Shown: positions 1-9,065, numbered from the stretch's first letter. The stretch is DNA of 42,212 bases from Mailhella massiliensis (GCF_020741395.1 NZ_DYZA01000200.1:1-42212), one strand, 5' to 3'. Program-made: numbers and translations. The notes: a model not told the origin generated them from the sequence alone.

Positions 1-12
1 CGGGGAGAAAAC

Positions 13-738
13 GTGATAAGGCTTTCCAACGTGCATAAATCCTTCGGCTCCCATGAAGTGCTCAAAGGCGTCGACCTGGAAGTCCAGGAAGGGGAAAAAC
101 TCGTCATCATCGGCCCTTCCGGTTCAGGGAAGTCCACCACGGTGCGCTGCATGAACGGCCTGGAAATCCCCACCTCGGGCCATGTGTTCATCGACAATGT
201 GGAGCTGACCCGGAAAAACCGCATCGAACTTGTGCGCAGCACCTCTTCCATGGTGTTCCAGCAGTTCAACCTCTACCCGCATCTCACGGTGATGGGCAAC
301 CTCACTCTCGCGCCCGTAAAGCTCTTCGGCAAATCGAAGAGCGAGGCGCAGGATATCGCCCGCCACTACCTGGAAGTGGTCGGCCTTGAGGAAAAGGCCC
401 ACGCCTACCCGGCCACGCTTTCCGGCGGCCAGCAGCAGCGCGTGGCCATTGCCCGCGCCCTGTGCAGCCAGACGAAGATCATCCTTTTCGACGAACCCAC
501 CTCGGCCCTCGACCCGGAAACCGTGCAGGAAGTACTGAACGTCATGGTCAGGCTGGCCGGAGAGAAAAACATCACCATGGTCATCGTGACTCACGAAATG
601 GGCTTTGCAAGGCAGGTGGCGGACAGGGTGATCTTCATGGACGACGGCACCATTCTGGAAGAAGGCACGCCGGAACACTTTTTCGTCAACCCCACCCATG
701 AAAGGACGAAACAGTTCCTGGGCAAGATACTGCACTAG
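13..738 (+). CDS. Polar amino-acid ABC transporter, ATP-binding subunit (GlnQ type)
   Basis: This 241-residue protein is a complete ABC ATPase that powers uptake of a polar amino acid. Visible motifs are Walker A (GPSGSGKST, about residues 34-42), the Q-loop (VFQQFN), the signature LSGGQQQ (about 136), Walker B ending in LFDEP (about 158-162) and the H-loop (VTHE). The length and the absence of a C-terminal extension fit the GlnQ/HisP group. The start is a GTG preceded by GGGGAG at the window edge. It is followed 51 bases later by a binding protein and then by two HisM/GlnP-type permeases, so it is the first visible gene of a four-gene transporter operon. Whether more genes lie upstream cannot be seen. 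The subfamily is certain; the substrate is inferred from the binding protein. Confidence 0.96.
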   Translation: MIRLSNVHKSFGSHEVLKGVDLEVQEGEKLVIIGPSGSGKSTTVRCMNGLEIPTSGHVFIDNVELTRKNRIELVRSTSSMVFQQFNLYPHLTVMGNLTLAPVKLFGKSKSEAQDIARHYLEVVGLEEKAHAYPATLSGGQQQRVAIARALCSQTKIILFDEPTSALDPETVQEVLNVMVRLAGEKNITMVIVTHEMGFARQVADRVIFMDDGTILEEGTPEHFFVNPTHERTKQFLGKILH

Positions 739-789
739 GCCGGGAACGGAAAACGCCGCACGGCATAACCCGACAAGGAGAAGAACGAC

Positions 790-1611
790 ATGAAAAAACT
801 GCACAAGATAGGCGCGTTTCTGCTTTCCGCCCTCGCCGTTCTGAGCATGGCCTCCGGCGCTTTCGCCGCGACGCTGCCGGATGACGTTCAGGCCATAGTC
901 AAGCGCGGCGAGCTGCGCGTGGGCGTGAAGTCCGACGTGCCGGGCTTCAGCATGCAGGACCTTTCCGGCGACTATGCCGGCATGGAAGTGGATCTTGCCA
1001 GAAAGCTCGCCGAAGCCATGGGCCTCAAGCCCGACAAGGTCTCCTTCACCGCCGTGACGGCCAAGACTCGCGGCCAGCTTCTGGATACCGGCGATATCGA
1101 CATGGTGCTCGCCACCTTCACCATCACCGCCGAACGCAAGAACATCTGGAACTTCTCCTCAGCCTACTACACCGACGCGGTATCCCTTCTGGTGAAGAAG
1201 AACGGCGGCGTCAAGGGCTACGCCGACCTCAAGGACAAGCTCGTAGGCGTGGCGGAAGGCTCCACCTCCAAGGATGCGCTCATCGCCGCAGCCAAGGAAA
1301 ACGGCGTCGCCCTGAACGACACCGACAATATCCAGACCTTCCCCGACTACCCCTCCATCAAGGCCGCCCTCGACGCCGGCCAGGTGCAGGCCTTCTGCGT
1401 GGACGGCTCCATCCTTTCCGGCTACCTCGATCCGAGCACGGAAATTCTCACCACCGTCCGCTTCGCCCCGCAGGAATACGGCGTGGCCACCAAGCTTTCC
1501 AACAAGGGCCTGGCCGCCTTTGTGGAAGAGAACATCACGAAGTGGCTTGCCGACGGCACCATCGACAAGATCATCGCCGCCCACAACGTGGCCCCCTCCT
1601 TCAAGAAATAG
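790..1611 (+). CDS. PEB1-like acidic amino-acid binding protein (periplasmic)
   Basis: This 273-residue solute-binding protein begins with a type I signal peptide: Lys-rich N-terminus, hydrophobic core, cleavage after AFA near residue 26. The mature part has the bacterial extracellular solute-binding family 3 fold, with RVGVKSDVPGF near its start, AKTRGQLLDTGDIDMV and ATFTITAERK in the middle, and FPDYPSIKAALDAGQ plus a C-terminal lobe. These blocks closely resemble Campylobacter PEB1a, an aspartate/glutamate-binding protein, so an acidic amino acid is the best guess. A good Shine-Dalgarno (AAGGAG) lies eight bases before the ATG. It lies between its ATPase and two permeases on the same strand. 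Family assignment is firm; ligand is inference by resemblance. Confidence 0.93.
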   Translation: MKKLHKIGAFLLSALAVLSMASGAFAATLPDDVQAIVKRGELRVGVKSDVPGFSMQDLSGDYAGMEVDLARKLAEAMGLKPDKVSFTAVTAKTRGQLLDTGDIDMVLATFTITAERKNIWNFSSAYYTDAVSLLVKKNGGVKGYADLKDKLVGVAEGSTSKDALIAAAKENGVALNDTDNIQTFPDYPSIKAALDAGQVQAFCVDGSILSGYLDPSTEILTTVRFAPQEYGVATKLSNKGLAAFVEENITKWLADGTIDKIIAAHNVAPSFKK

Positions 1612-1661
1612 GCACTTTTCTGGCGCGGCGGAAGCCGCGCCGCACAACGCAGGTTTGAACC

Positions 1662-2384
1662 GTGATTGAGCAAATACTGTCGCCCGCATGCTGGCTTGTC
1701 TTTCTGGCTGACTGGCGCCTGTTCCTTCAGGCCTTCGGCGTGACCGTCATGGTGTCCGTCGCCGCCCTGGCGCTGGCCCTGGCCCTCGGCGTCGTCTTCG
1801 GCGTCATGTCCACGTCGCATTTCCTTCTGCCGAGAAACGTGGCCCGCGCCTATGTGGAAGCCATTCAGAATACCCCGCTGGTGCTTCAGGCCTATGTGTT
1901 CTACCTCGCCCTCCCCTACATAGGGGTGATGATGGGCCAGGTATCCGTGGGCATCTTCGCCGTGGGCATCTACCACGGCGCGTACATTGCCGAGGTGGTA
2001 CGGGCGGGCATCCAGTCCATCCCGCGCGGGCAGTCGGAAGCCGCCGCATCCCAGGGCTTCACCTATGTGCAGACCATGCGCTGGGTGATACTCCCCCAGA
2101 CGGTGAAGATCATACTCCCGCCGCTCGTGAACCAGATGGTGAACCTCATCAAAAATACCTCCGTCATCGCCCTCATAGGCGGCACGGATCTCATGAACCG
2201 CACCAACGACTGGGCCACCAGCGGGGCCAGCATCTACGGGCCGCCCTTCCTCGTCTGCGGCGTGCTCTATTTCCTCCTGTGCTTCCCCCTCTCCACATGG
2301 GGGCGGCGCTATGAGGAAAAGCTGAAGAAAAAGGACAGCCATGCCGTTGAGGAGCTCAGAAAAATAGAGGAAGAACTGTCGTGA
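1662..2384 (+). CDS. Polar amino-acid ABC transporter permease 1 (HisM/GlnP type)
   Basis: This 240-residue inner-membrane permease has about five hydrophobic helices and the cytoplasmic EAA loop that contacts the ATPase (EAAASQGFTYVQTMRWVILPQ region, residues about 127-147). The C-terminal tail is charged and Lys/Glu-rich. Translation is proposed from a GTG at 1662. Its TGA overlaps the GTG of the next permease by four bases (GTGA), a strong sign of translational coupling. Pairs of such permeases form the heterodimeric channel of PEB1/GlnH-type importers. An antisense open frame covers much of this gene and is ignored. Confidence 0.94.
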   Translation: MIEQILSPACWLVFLADWRLFLQAFGVTVMVSVAALALALALGVVFGVMSTSHFLLPRNVARAYVEAIQNTPLVLQAYVFYLALPYIGVMMGQVSVGIFAVGIYHGAYIAEVVRAGIQSIPRGQSEAAASQGFTYVQTMRWVILPQTVKIILPPLVNQMVNLIKNTSVIALIGGTDLMNRTNDWATSGASIYGPPFLVCGVLYFLLCFPLSTWGRRYEEKLKKKDSHAVEELRKIEEELS

Positions 2385-3082
2385 TCGAGGTCATTACCCG
2401 TACTTTTACGCCCGAAATACTCGCCTATCTTCTGGGCGGCGCGTGGCTTGTCATCGAGCTTTCCGTCGTCATCGTGATATGCAGTATTTTCTTCGGCCTT
2501 ATCCTGGCGCTTCTGCGCAGCTACGACAGGTTCATCCTCGGCAGGCTCGCGGGAGTGTACATCGAAATCTTCCGCAATACGCCGAACCTCATGTGGGTGC
2601 TCATCTGCTATGTGTACGCCCCCCTGCCCACGGCTTTTCTCCGCTGCTCCTTCGCCTTCGTGCTCTTCACCTCGGCCACCATCGCGGAAATCATCCGCGG
2701 CGGCCTGAACTCCATCCCCAAGGGGCAGTTCGAGGCAGCCGCCTCCCAGGGCTTCAGCTTCGTGCAGACGCTTATCTACATCATCCTGCCCCAGTGCTTC
2801 CAGAACATCGTGCCCACCCTGCTCAGCCAGGTCATCACCGTGGTCAAGGACACCTCCTTCCTCTCCATGGTGGCCGTGGCGGAGCTCATGTTCCGCTCCA
2901 GGAACGCCCTGGCGCTTCTGCCCCGGTACACGGGGCAGACCGTGGGCATCGCGCAGGTGGCCGTCATCTTCGGCTTCGCCGCGCTCATCTACTTCATCAT
3001 CAACTTCTCGCTCTCCTGCATCGTGCGCCACATGCACAAGCGCCGCCATGCCCTGGCGCGGCAGGCCACGGCCAAGGCATAA
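2381..3082 (+). CDS. Polar amino-acid ABC transporter permease 2 (HisM/GlnP type)
   Basis: This 233-residue permease is the partner of the preceding gene and shares its architecture: several membrane helices and an EAA loop (EAAASQGFSFVQTLIYIILPQ region, about residues 113-133). It starts with GTG inside the four-base overlap with the upstream gene and ends shortly before an intrinsic terminator, so it is the last gene of the amino-acid transporter operon. The two permeases are similar but clearly diverged, as expected for a heterodimer rather than a recent duplication. Confidence 0.94.
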   Translation: MIEVITRTFTPEILAYLLGGAWLVIELSVVIVICSIFFGLILALLRSYDRFILGRLAGVYIEIFRNTPNLMWVLICYVYAPLPTAFLRCSFAFVLFTSATIAEIIRGGLNSIPKGQFEAAASQGFSFVQTLIYIILPQCFQNIVPTLLSQVITVVKDTSFLSMVAVAELMFRSRNALALLPRYTGQTVGIAQVAVIFGFAALIYFIINFSLSCIVRHMHKRRHALARQATAKA

Positions 3083-3105
3083 AGGGCAAGAACCTCACCC
3101 CTGAA

Positions 3106-3141
3106 GCGCCCGGTACGGCTCACGCCGCGCCGGGCGTCTTT
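3106..3141 (+). terminator. Probable intrinsic terminator of the amino-acid ABC operon
   Basis: A seven-base-pair GC stem (CGCCCGG at 3107-3113 with CCGGGCG at 3130-3136) encloses a 16-base loop and is followed by a short TCTTT tract. It begins 24 bases after the last permease stop. The U-tract is short, so termination may be partial. Confidence 0.55.
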
Positions 3142-3588
3142 CATGCCCGAAGCAGGCCCCCGCCGCACGAAAAAGGCGAAACGCCGAGTCCCCGGGCGCT
3201 TTCCCGGCCGGGCGCGAAGGGCTTTTCTTCCGCGCGGCGTCACCCGGGGAGAAAACGCGCATCCGTTCGGAAAGAGGGCCTGCCGGGCACCGTGTCGACG
3301 CCTTCCATACCGCGCCCCCGGAAGGAAAAAGCCCTTCTCCCCTTCTGCCGCCCCGTCCTCCGGCCGTGCGGTCAGATTTTCCGGCCCCGGGCAGAACACG
3401 GCCACGGCTTGCCGCAGGCTTCGCACAGGGCTTTTGCCCGGCCGCGCAACGTACATAACGCCCCTCATGCCCCGCGCGCTTTCCAGAAAAAAAAGGCGGG
3501 CCGGCCGAAGCTCTGGAATTTTTTCACAACAATCGTGTCATACAACGGAAAATCTACGGCAAGAAAGCAGCTGCAAACAAGAATACGC
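3142..3588. other. GC-rich intergenic stretch, nothing recognised
   Basis: About 450 bases between the amino-acid transporter and the glycerophosphodiester operon. The open frames on both strands are Arg/Pro/Ala-rich, low-complexity translations without ribosome sites or homology that I recognise. I see no RNA gene, repeat or mobile element here. Confidence 0.4.
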
Positions 3589-3642
3589 TTGATAAAGGGC
3601 ACGGTTTAAGATAATTACAGGAAAATACCTTTCGTGACGAAA
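3589..3642 (+). promoter_or_regulatory. AT-rich leader with a palindrome upstream of ugpQ
   Basis: The sequence turns AT-rich here after 450 GC-rich bases. A possible -35 (TTGATA, 3589-3594) is followed by weak -10 candidates. At 3630-3642 lies a perfect palindrome TTTCGT-G-ACGAAA that could be an operator for the ugp genes starting at 3782. The palindrome is seen; promoter and operator function are inferred. Confidence 0.35.
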
Positions 3643-3781
3643 TTCCATCTGGCATATCCTGTCTCCGCCTTTCAAAAGCCGTCTTCCCGGGGCAAAGCCC
3701 CCATGTTTCGCAGGCTATTTCGCCCGCGTCCCCCCAGGCGTCCGCCTGCGGGAAACCCGTCATGGAACTGGGATATCTGCC

Positions 3782-4630
3782 ATGAAAAGCACTGTTGAAC
3801 TGCATGAACGCGCTCCCCTGCCCCTTGTCATCGCCCACCGCGGCGCAAGGGGCCACGCCCCGGAAAACACTCTCACCTCGGCCGAACTCGGCCACAAAGT
3901 CGGGGCCGACCTCTGGGAGCTCGACGTCAACTACACCAAGGACTACAGGCTCGTGGTGGTGCACGACGACACCCTCGTACGCACGACCAATGTGGAGGAG
4001 GTCTACCCCGGCAGAAGCTCCTACCGCGTGTGCGACTTCACGCTGGAGGAGCTTTCCCGGCTGGACGCCGGTTCCTGGTATGAAGGCCGCGACCAGTTCG
4101 GGCGCGTGGCCGCCGGGGAAATAGACGCGGATACCCTCGCATCCTTCAAGGGGCTGCGCATCCCCACGCTGGAAGAGGCACTCCTGCTCACGAAGCGCTT
4201 CGACTGGTATGTGAACGTGGAAATAAAGAACCACGAACACCTCATCGGTCATGATACCGTCACAAAAGATGTGTTAGAGATGATCCGCCGCCTCGACATG
4301 GCGGATCAGATCATCATTTCCTCCTTCCAGCACCGCTATCTGGAAGAGTGCCGCGCACTGTGCCCCGAAATGGCCACGGGCGCGCTTGTGGAAACGACGC
4401 GCCCGGAAGACCCTGTGGCCCTCTGCCGGAAGCTCGGCGTGAACGCCTATCACCCCGACAGGCTCATCCTCGCCCCCGGCGACCTTGAGAATCTGCGCGA
4501 CGCGGGCTTTGCCGTCAACGTCTGGACCGTCAACGACATGGACGAAGCAAAAGATCTGGTCGCCCACGGCGCAAGCGGCATCATCACCGATTTTCCGGCC
4601 GCCTGCCGCTCAGCTCTCGGCAGGGGCTAG
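3782..4630 (+). CDS. ugpQ: Glycerophosphodiester phosphodiesterase (cytoplasmic)
   Basis: This 282-residue enzyme hydrolyses glycerophosphodiesters to sn-glycerol 3-phosphate and an alcohol. The GDPD signature is plain: HRGARGHAPENT near residues 19-30, ELDVNYTKD and VVVHDDTLVRTTN with the metal and catalytic His, and a C-terminal VNVWTVND block followed by GIITDFP. There is no signal peptide, so it is probably a cytoplasmic UgpQ-like enzyme rather than periplasmic GlpQ. It is the first gene of an operon with a complete Ugp importer, which brings in its substrates and product. In Escherichia coli ugpQ is last in the operon (ugpBAECQ); here it is first. The ribosome site is weak. Confidence 0.94.
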   Translation: MKSTVELHERAPLPLVIAHRGARGHAPENTLTSAELGHKVGADLWELDVNYTKDYRLVVVHDDTLVRTTNVEEVYPGRSSYRVCDFTLEELSRLDAGSWYEGRDQFGRVAAGEIDADTLASFKGLRIPTLEEALLLTKRFDWYVNVEIKNHEHLIGHDTVTKDVLEMIRRLDMADQIIISSFQHRYLEECRALCPEMATGALVETTRPEDPVALCRKLGVNAYHPDRLILAPGDLENLRDAGFAVNVWTVNDMDEAKDLVAHGASGIITDFPAACRSALGRG

Positions 4631-4736
4631 GCGCGCCGGAACACGCCCCGGGGAATCTTCCCCGCGCGGCGCATCCCATCCGGGATTCCCCCGGGAACCC
4701 CAACCGGACGACACCGTCCGCAAGGCAGGAGAACGT

Positions 4737-6053
4737 ATGCGTTCCTTCCGATCCGTGGCCCTGCTGGCCATCAGTCTCATGCTTCTGGCCGCCCCCGTGC
4801 AGGCCAAGACCACCATCACCTTCTGGCATGGCATGGGTGGTGAACTCGGTGAAATCACCGACAACATCATCAACGACTTCAACGCGTCCCAGGACAAATA
4901 CGAAGTCAAAGGCGTGTACAAGGGCAACTACGACGAGGCCATGACTGCCGCCATTGCCGCCTTCCGCGCCAAACAGCATCCCAACATCATCCAGATCTTT
5001 GAAGTGGGCACCGCCAGCATGATGGCCGCCAAAGGCGCCGTCCGCCCCATCTGGGAAATCATGGAAAACGCGGGCACGCCGCTTGACATGTCCAAGTTCC
5101 TGCCTTCCGTGACGAGCTACTACTCCACGAGCGACGGCAAGCTCATCGCCATGCCCTTCAACGCCTCCACCACCGTTCTCTACTACAACAAGGACGCCGT
5201 GAAGAAGGCCGGCGGCGACCCGGAAAACTTCCCCCGCACCTGGCCTGAAGTGGCCGACCTTGCAAGGAAAATCAAGGAATCCGGCGCGTGCAAGTACGGC
5301 ATGACCAGCGGCTGGCAGTCCTGGGTGCAGCTTGAAAGCTTCTCCGCCTGGCACAACGTGCCCTTCGCCTCCAACAACAACGGCTTCGACGGCCTCGACA
5401 CCGAGCTGCTCTTCAACGGCCCCCTGCAGGTCAAGCACATCGACTTCCTCTCCCAGCTGAACAAGGAAGGCGTCTCCGTGTATGTGGGCCGCAAGTCCGA
5501 AGCAATCAACACCTTCACCGCCGGCGAGGCGGGCATCCTCATGAACTCCTCCGGTTCCTACGCCGCCGTCAAAGCCGGCGCCAAGTTCGACTGGGGCGTG
5601 ATGGTGCTGCCCTACTGGCCCGATGTGGAAGGCGCTCCCCAGAACACCGTCATCGGCGGCGCGGCCGTGTGGGCCATGGCCGGCCATTCCAAGGATTCGG
5701 AAAACGGCGTGGCCGCCTTCCTGAACTATGTGCTCCAGCCGGAGATCCAGGCCGCCTTCCATCAGGCCACCGGCTATGTGCCCGTCACCCTCGAAGGCTA
5801 TGAACTCACCAAGCAGCAGGGCTTCTACGACAAGAACCCCGGCACCGACGTGGCCGTGAAGGCCCTCTCCGACAAGAAGCCCACCATCAATACCCTCGGC
5901 CTGCGCCTCGGCAACTTCGTCCAGATCCGCAACATCATCGACGAAGAACTCGAAGCCGTCTGGTCCGGCAAGAAGAACGCCAAGGACGCCCTCGACTCCG
6001 CCGTAAAGCGCGGCAACCAGGAACTACGCCGCTTTGAAAGGGCCAACCGCTAA
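4737..6053 (+). CDS. ugpB: sn-Glycerol-3-phosphate/glycerophosphodiester binding protein
   Basis: This 438-residue periplasmic protein is the ligand receptor of the Ugp importer. The ATG at 4737 is chosen because a strong Shine-Dalgarno (GCAGGAGAA) precedes it and a signal peptide follows directly (cleavage after VQA, near residue 23). An in-frame extension further upstream has no such signals. The mature protein matches Escherichia coli UgpB block by block: FWHGMGGELG, YKGNYDEAM, EVGTASMMAAKGA, PFNAST, SGWQSWVQLESFSAWHNVPFAS, NNGFDG, SYVGRK-like YVGRKSEA, APQNTVIGGA, GLRLGNFVQIR, and the C-terminal GNQELRRFE. This is an unusually clear assignment for a family-1 solute-binding protein. Confidence 0.96.
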   Translation: MRSFRSVALLAISLMLLAAPVQAKTTITFWHGMGGELGEITDNIINDFNASQDKYEVKGVYKGNYDEAMTAAIAAFRAKQHPNIIQIFEVGTASMMAAKGAVRPIWEIMENAGTPLDMSKFLPSVTSYYSTSDGKLIAMPFNASTTVLYYNKDAVKKAGGDPENFPRTWPEVADLARKIKESGACKYGMTSGWQSWVQLESFSAWHNVPFASNNNGFDGLDTELLFNGPLQVKHIDFLSQLNKEGVSVYVGRKSEAINTFTAGEAGILMNSSGSYAAVKAGAKFDWGVMVLPYWPDVEGAPQNTVIGGAAVWAMAGHSKDSENGVAAFLNYVLQPEIQAAFHQATGYVPVTLEGYELTKQQGFYDKNPGTDVAVKALSDKKPTINTLGLRLGNFVQIRNIIDEELEAVWSGKKNAKDALDSAVKRGNQELRRFERANR

Positions 6054-6066
6054 TCACGCTCATCCC

Positions 6067-6088
6067 GGGAGGGGCTGCGGCCCCTCCC
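6067..6088 (+). promoter_or_regulatory. Intra-operonic hairpin between ugpB and ugpA
   Basis: A nine-base-pair perfect GC stem (GGGAGGGGC with GCCCCTCCC, 6067-6075 and 6080-6088) closes a TGCG tetraloop in the 65-base gap after ugpB. No U-tract follows, so it is more likely an mRNA-stabilising or differential-expression hairpin than a terminator. Such hairpins after binding-protein genes usually allow more binding protein than permease. Function is inferred. Confidence 0.6.
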
Positions 6089-6118
6089 CCCTCTCACGCA
6101 TGCAAAAAGGAGCTCACA

Positions 6119-7012
6119 ATGCAGGATGAGCGTTACGCATTCCGGGGCAAAAGGCATCTCATACTGCCCGTCCTCTTCCTGCTGCCCCAGCTTGTCATCA
6201 CGGTGGTGTTCTTCTTCTACCCCGCCGGCGAGGCTCTGCTGGGGTCGGTATACATGGAAGATTCCTTCGGGCTTTCCCGGGAATTCGTCGGACTGGACAA
6301 CTTCGCCGTCCTCTTCTCCGACCCGGGCTATCTGGAAACCCTGTACCTCACCTTCATCTTCAGCATCGCCACCATCACCCTCACCATGACAGTTTCCCTG
6401 CTCATGGCCGTGGTCGCCGACCAGGTACATGTGGGCGGCACCCTCTACAAATCGATGCTCATCATCCCCTACGCCGTCGCGCCGCCTCTTGCGGGCGTGC
6501 TCTGGCTTTTCCTCTTCAACCCCTCCGTGGGCGTGCTCTCCACGTTCCTCGACGGATTAGGCTACACCTGGAACCACAAACTCAACGGCAATCAGGCCCT
6601 GCTTCTGCTCATCATCTCCGCCTCGTGGAAACAGATTTCCTATAATTTCCTGTTCTTCCTCGCCGGATTGCAGGCCATTCCCCGTTCCCTCATAGAAGCG
6701 GCCGCCATAGACGGCGCAAGCCCCTGGCAGCGGTTCCGCAACATCATCTTCCCTCTGCTTTCCCCCACCACCTTCTTCCTTCTGGTGGTGAACACCATCT
6801 ACACCCTGTTCGAGACCTTCGGCATCGTGCACGCAGTCACCCAGGGCGGTCCCTCCCGCGCCACGGAAACGCTCATCTACAAGGTCTTCAACGACGGCTT
6901 CATCGGGCTTGACTTCGGCGGCTCCTCCGCCCAGTCCGTGGTGCTCATGTTCATCGTCATGATCCTCACGTTCCTCCAGTTCCGCTACGTCGAACGCAAG
7001 GTCAACTACTAG
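6119..7012 (+). CDS. ugpA: Glycerol-3-phosphate ABC transporter permease UgpA
   Basis: This 297-residue inner-membrane protein is a MalF/UgpA-type permease with about six helices. The cytoplasmic EAA loop reads EAAAIDGASPWQRFRNIIFP near residues 199-218, followed by VNTIYTLFETFGIVHAVTQGGP, a block typical of UgpA. Its ATG follows AAAAAGGAG at a suitable distance. It lies downstream of ugpB and 23 bases upstream of ugpE. Together UgpA and UgpE form the transmembrane channel. Confidence 0.95.
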   Translation: MQDERYAFRGKRHLILPVLFLLPQLVITVVFFFYPAGEALLGSVYMEDSFGLSREFVGLDNFAVLFSDPGYLETLYLTFIFSIATITLTMTVSLLMAVVADQVHVGGTLYKSMLIIPYAVAPPLAGVLWLFLFNPSVGVLSTFLDGLGYTWNHKLNGNQALLLLIISASWKQISYNFLFFLAGLQAIPRSLIEAAAIDGASPWQRFRNIIFPLLSPTTFFLLVVNTIYTLFETFGIVHAVTQGGPSRATETLIYKVFNDGFIGLDFGGSSAQSVVLMFIVMILTFLQFRYVERKVNY

Positions 7013-7035
7013 CCGCGACAGGAAAGGGACTCGTT

Positions 7036-7881
7036 ATGGTAGAAAAGAAAGGACTGGGAAGGGCGCTGAGCCATGCCGTGCTGCTTTTCGGCGCGGCCAT
7101 AGTGCTCTTTCCTCTGTATGTGGCGCTTGTGGCCACCTCGCACAGCTACGACGTGCTCATCGGCACCACCCCGCTGTGGTTCGGTGAGGAGCTCATCAAG
7201 AACTTCACCACCGTGCTCACGGAAGGGCTCAAGGCCGCGGGCGGCATCCCCGTGTGGGTCATGATGGGCAACAGCCTCATCATGGCGCTCGGCATCGCCC
7301 TCGGCAAGATCGCCATTTCCATCACCGCCGCCTACGCCATTGTGTACTTCCGCTTCCCCGGGCGCGAGCTCTGCTTCGTGCTCATCTTCATCACGCTCAT
7401 GATGCCCGTGGAAGTGCGCATCGTGCCCACCTTCCAGGTGGCGGCCACACTGAACTTCATCGACAGTTACGCCGGGCTCATCCTGCCGCTCATCGCCTCG
7501 GCCACGGCCACCTTCCTGTACCGGCAGATGTTCATGACTATCCCGCAGGAACTTCTGGAAGCCGCGCGCATCGACGGCGCGGGCCCCTGGCGCTTCTTTG
7601 TGGACGTGGTGCTTCCCCTCTCCCGCACCAACACCGCGGCGCTTTTCGTGGTGCTGTTCATCTACGGCTGGAACCAGTACCTCTGGCCACTGCTCGTCAC
7701 CAACCAGGAAGGCATGTACACCGTAGTCATGGGCATACAGCGCATGGTGAACATCCCCGACGCCGTGCCGGAATGGAACCTCATCATGGCCGTGGCGCTT
7801 CTCGGCATGCTGCCGCCGCTTCTCGTGGTACTCGGCATGCAGAAGCTCTTCGTCCGCGGACTTGTGGAAACCGAGAAGTAA
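7036..7881 (+). CDS. ugpE: Glycerol-3-phosphate ABC transporter permease UgpE
   Basis: This 281-residue MalG/UgpE-type permease has about six membrane helices, a loop EAARIDGAGPWRFFVDVVLP (about residues 175-194) and the conserved YGWNQYLWPLLVT block near residue 213. The ATG is preceded by GGAAAGGGA. It ends 19 bases before the ATG of the transporter ATPase, with the ribosome site AAGGAAGAG in the gap, so the genes are co-transcribed. Confidence 0.95.
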   Translation: MVEKKGLGRALSHAVLLFGAAIVLFPLYVALVATSHSYDVLIGTTPLWFGEELIKNFTTVLTEGLKAAGGIPVWVMMGNSLIMALGIALGKIAISITAAYAIVYFRFPGRELCFVLIFITLMMPVEVRIVPTFQVAATLNFIDSYAGLILPLIASATATFLYRQMFMTIPQELLEAARIDGAGPWRFFVDVVLPLSRTNTAALFVVLFIYGWNQYLWPLLVTNQEGMYTVVMGIQRMVNIPDAVPEWNLIMAVALLGMLPPLLVVLGMQKLFVRGLVETEK

Positions 7882-7900
7882 CCCGTACAAGGAAGAGACA

Positions 7901-8992
7901 ATGGCTAATGTTCGTCTTTGCGATATCGACAAGACCTTCAATAAGAACAAGGTGCTCTCCGGCCTCAACCTCGAAGTGCCGGACGGTTCCTTCATGGTCA
8001 TGGTAGGCCCCTCGGGCTGCGGCAAGTCCACGGCCCTGCGCTGCATCGCCGGGCTGGAGGAAGTGACTTCCGGCTCCATCTACATAGGCGACAGGGACGT
8101 GACGCACATGGAACCCAAGGACCGCAACATCGCCATGGTGTTCCAGAACTACGCGCTCTACCCGCACATGAACGTGTACGACAACATCACCTACGGCCTG
8201 AAGGTGCGCGGTATTCCCGCCGAAGAGCGCAAACGCCGCGCCGAGGAGGCGGCAAAGCTCCTCGGGCTCGACGGCCTGCTCACCCGCATGCCCCGCCAGC
8301 TTTCCGGCGGCCAGCGCCAGAGGGTGGCCATGGGCCGCGCCATAGTGCGCGAGCCGAGCGTCTTCCTCTTCGACGAACCGCTCTCCAACCTCGACGCCAA
8401 CCTCCGCAACCAGATGCGCATCGAGCTGCGCCGCCTGCACCAGCGCCTCGCCACCACCAGCATCTACGTCACCCACGACCAGGTGGAAGCCATGACGCTT
8501 GCGGAAAAAATCCTCGTGCTGCGCGCAGGCCATATCGAACAGTACGGCACGCCCGACGACGTGTACCTGCGCCCGGCCTCCGTGTTCGTGGCCCAGTTCA
8601 TGGGCTCCCCGTCCATGAACATCGTGCGCGCCAGGGCCGAGGGCGGCGATATCATCCTGCCCGACGGAACCAGGCTTTCCGGCGTCCAGGCTCCAGACAT
8701 AAACCTCGACGGCAGAAACGGCGACATTCTGCTCGGCCTCAGAAGCGAAGACCTTATCTTCGATCCTGAAGGCGACATTCGCGTCACCGTGGATATCGTG
8801 GAGGCCCTGGGCTCCGACACGCTCGCCTACTGCCGTCCGCTGAACAGCAACCCCGAAAAGCAGGAAAGCTCCTCCGTCATCGTGCGCCTGCAGGGCTCCC
8901 AGCGCCCCGCCTCCGGCGACGTGATACGCCTCACGGCCCGTCCGGGCCACGGCCATGTATTCGACCCGGAAACGCAGCTGCGCTGCCTGTAG
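7901..8992 (+). CDS. ugpC: Glycerol-3-phosphate ABC transporter ATPase UgpC
   Basis: This 363-residue ATPase energises the Ugp importer. Visible are Walker A (GPSGCGKST, about 36-44), the signature LSGGQRQRVAMGRA, Walker B LFDEPLSNLDA, the H-loop YVTHDQ and a C-terminal TOBE/regulatory domain of roughly 120 residues typical of the MalK/UgpC subgroup. The ATG at 7901 is preferred over an in-frame start 39 bases upstream because AAGGAAGAG lies directly before it and MANVRL matches the family start. It closes the ugp operon; a strong terminator follows. Confidence 0.95.
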   Translation: MANVRLCDIDKTFNKNKVLSGLNLEVPDGSFMVMVGPSGCGKSTALRCIAGLEEVTSGSIYIGDRDVTHMEPKDRNIAMVFQNYALYPHMNVYDNITYGLKVRGIPAEERKRRAEEAAKLLGLDGLLTRMPRQLSGGQRQRVAMGRAIVREPSVFLFDEPLSNLDANLRNQMRIELRRLHQRLATTSIYVTHDQVEAMTLAEKILVLRAGHIEQYGTPDDVYLRPASVFVAQFMGSPSMNIVRARAEGGDIILPDGTRLSGVQAPDINLDGRNGDILLGLRSEDLIFDPEGDIRVTVDIVEALGSDTLAYCRPLNSNPEKQESSSVIVRLQGSQRPASGDVIRLTARPGHGHVFDPETQLRCL

Positions 8993-9010
8993 AAATTCCA
9001 TTAAAAGCCG

Positions 9011-9050
9011 AAAAAAACGGAGCTTCCCCGACGGGGAGGCTCCGTTTTTC
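9011..9050. terminator. Bidirectional intrinsic terminator between ugpC and iclR
   Basis: A near-perfect stem of about 13 pairs (ACGGAGC at 9017-9023 with GCTCCGT at 9039-9045, continued inward by CCCC/GGGG) is flanked by an A-tract on the left and TTTTT on the right. It serves the ugp operon on the plus strand and the convergent IclR gene on the minus strand. Confidence 0.9.
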
Positions 9051-9065
9051 TAAAGAGGAAAGCCG

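Noticed and set aside
2443..3609. Plus-strand open frame running from inside the second permease into the intergenic GC-rich stretch
   Set aside because: The first part is an out-of-frame reading of the permease and the rest is Pro/Arg/Ala low complexity. It gives no support for a gene in 3142-3588.
4584..5762. Long minus-strand open frame opposite ugpB
   Set aside because: ugpB matches its Escherichia coli counterpart throughout. The antisense translation is repetitive Gly/Val/His and has no start signal.
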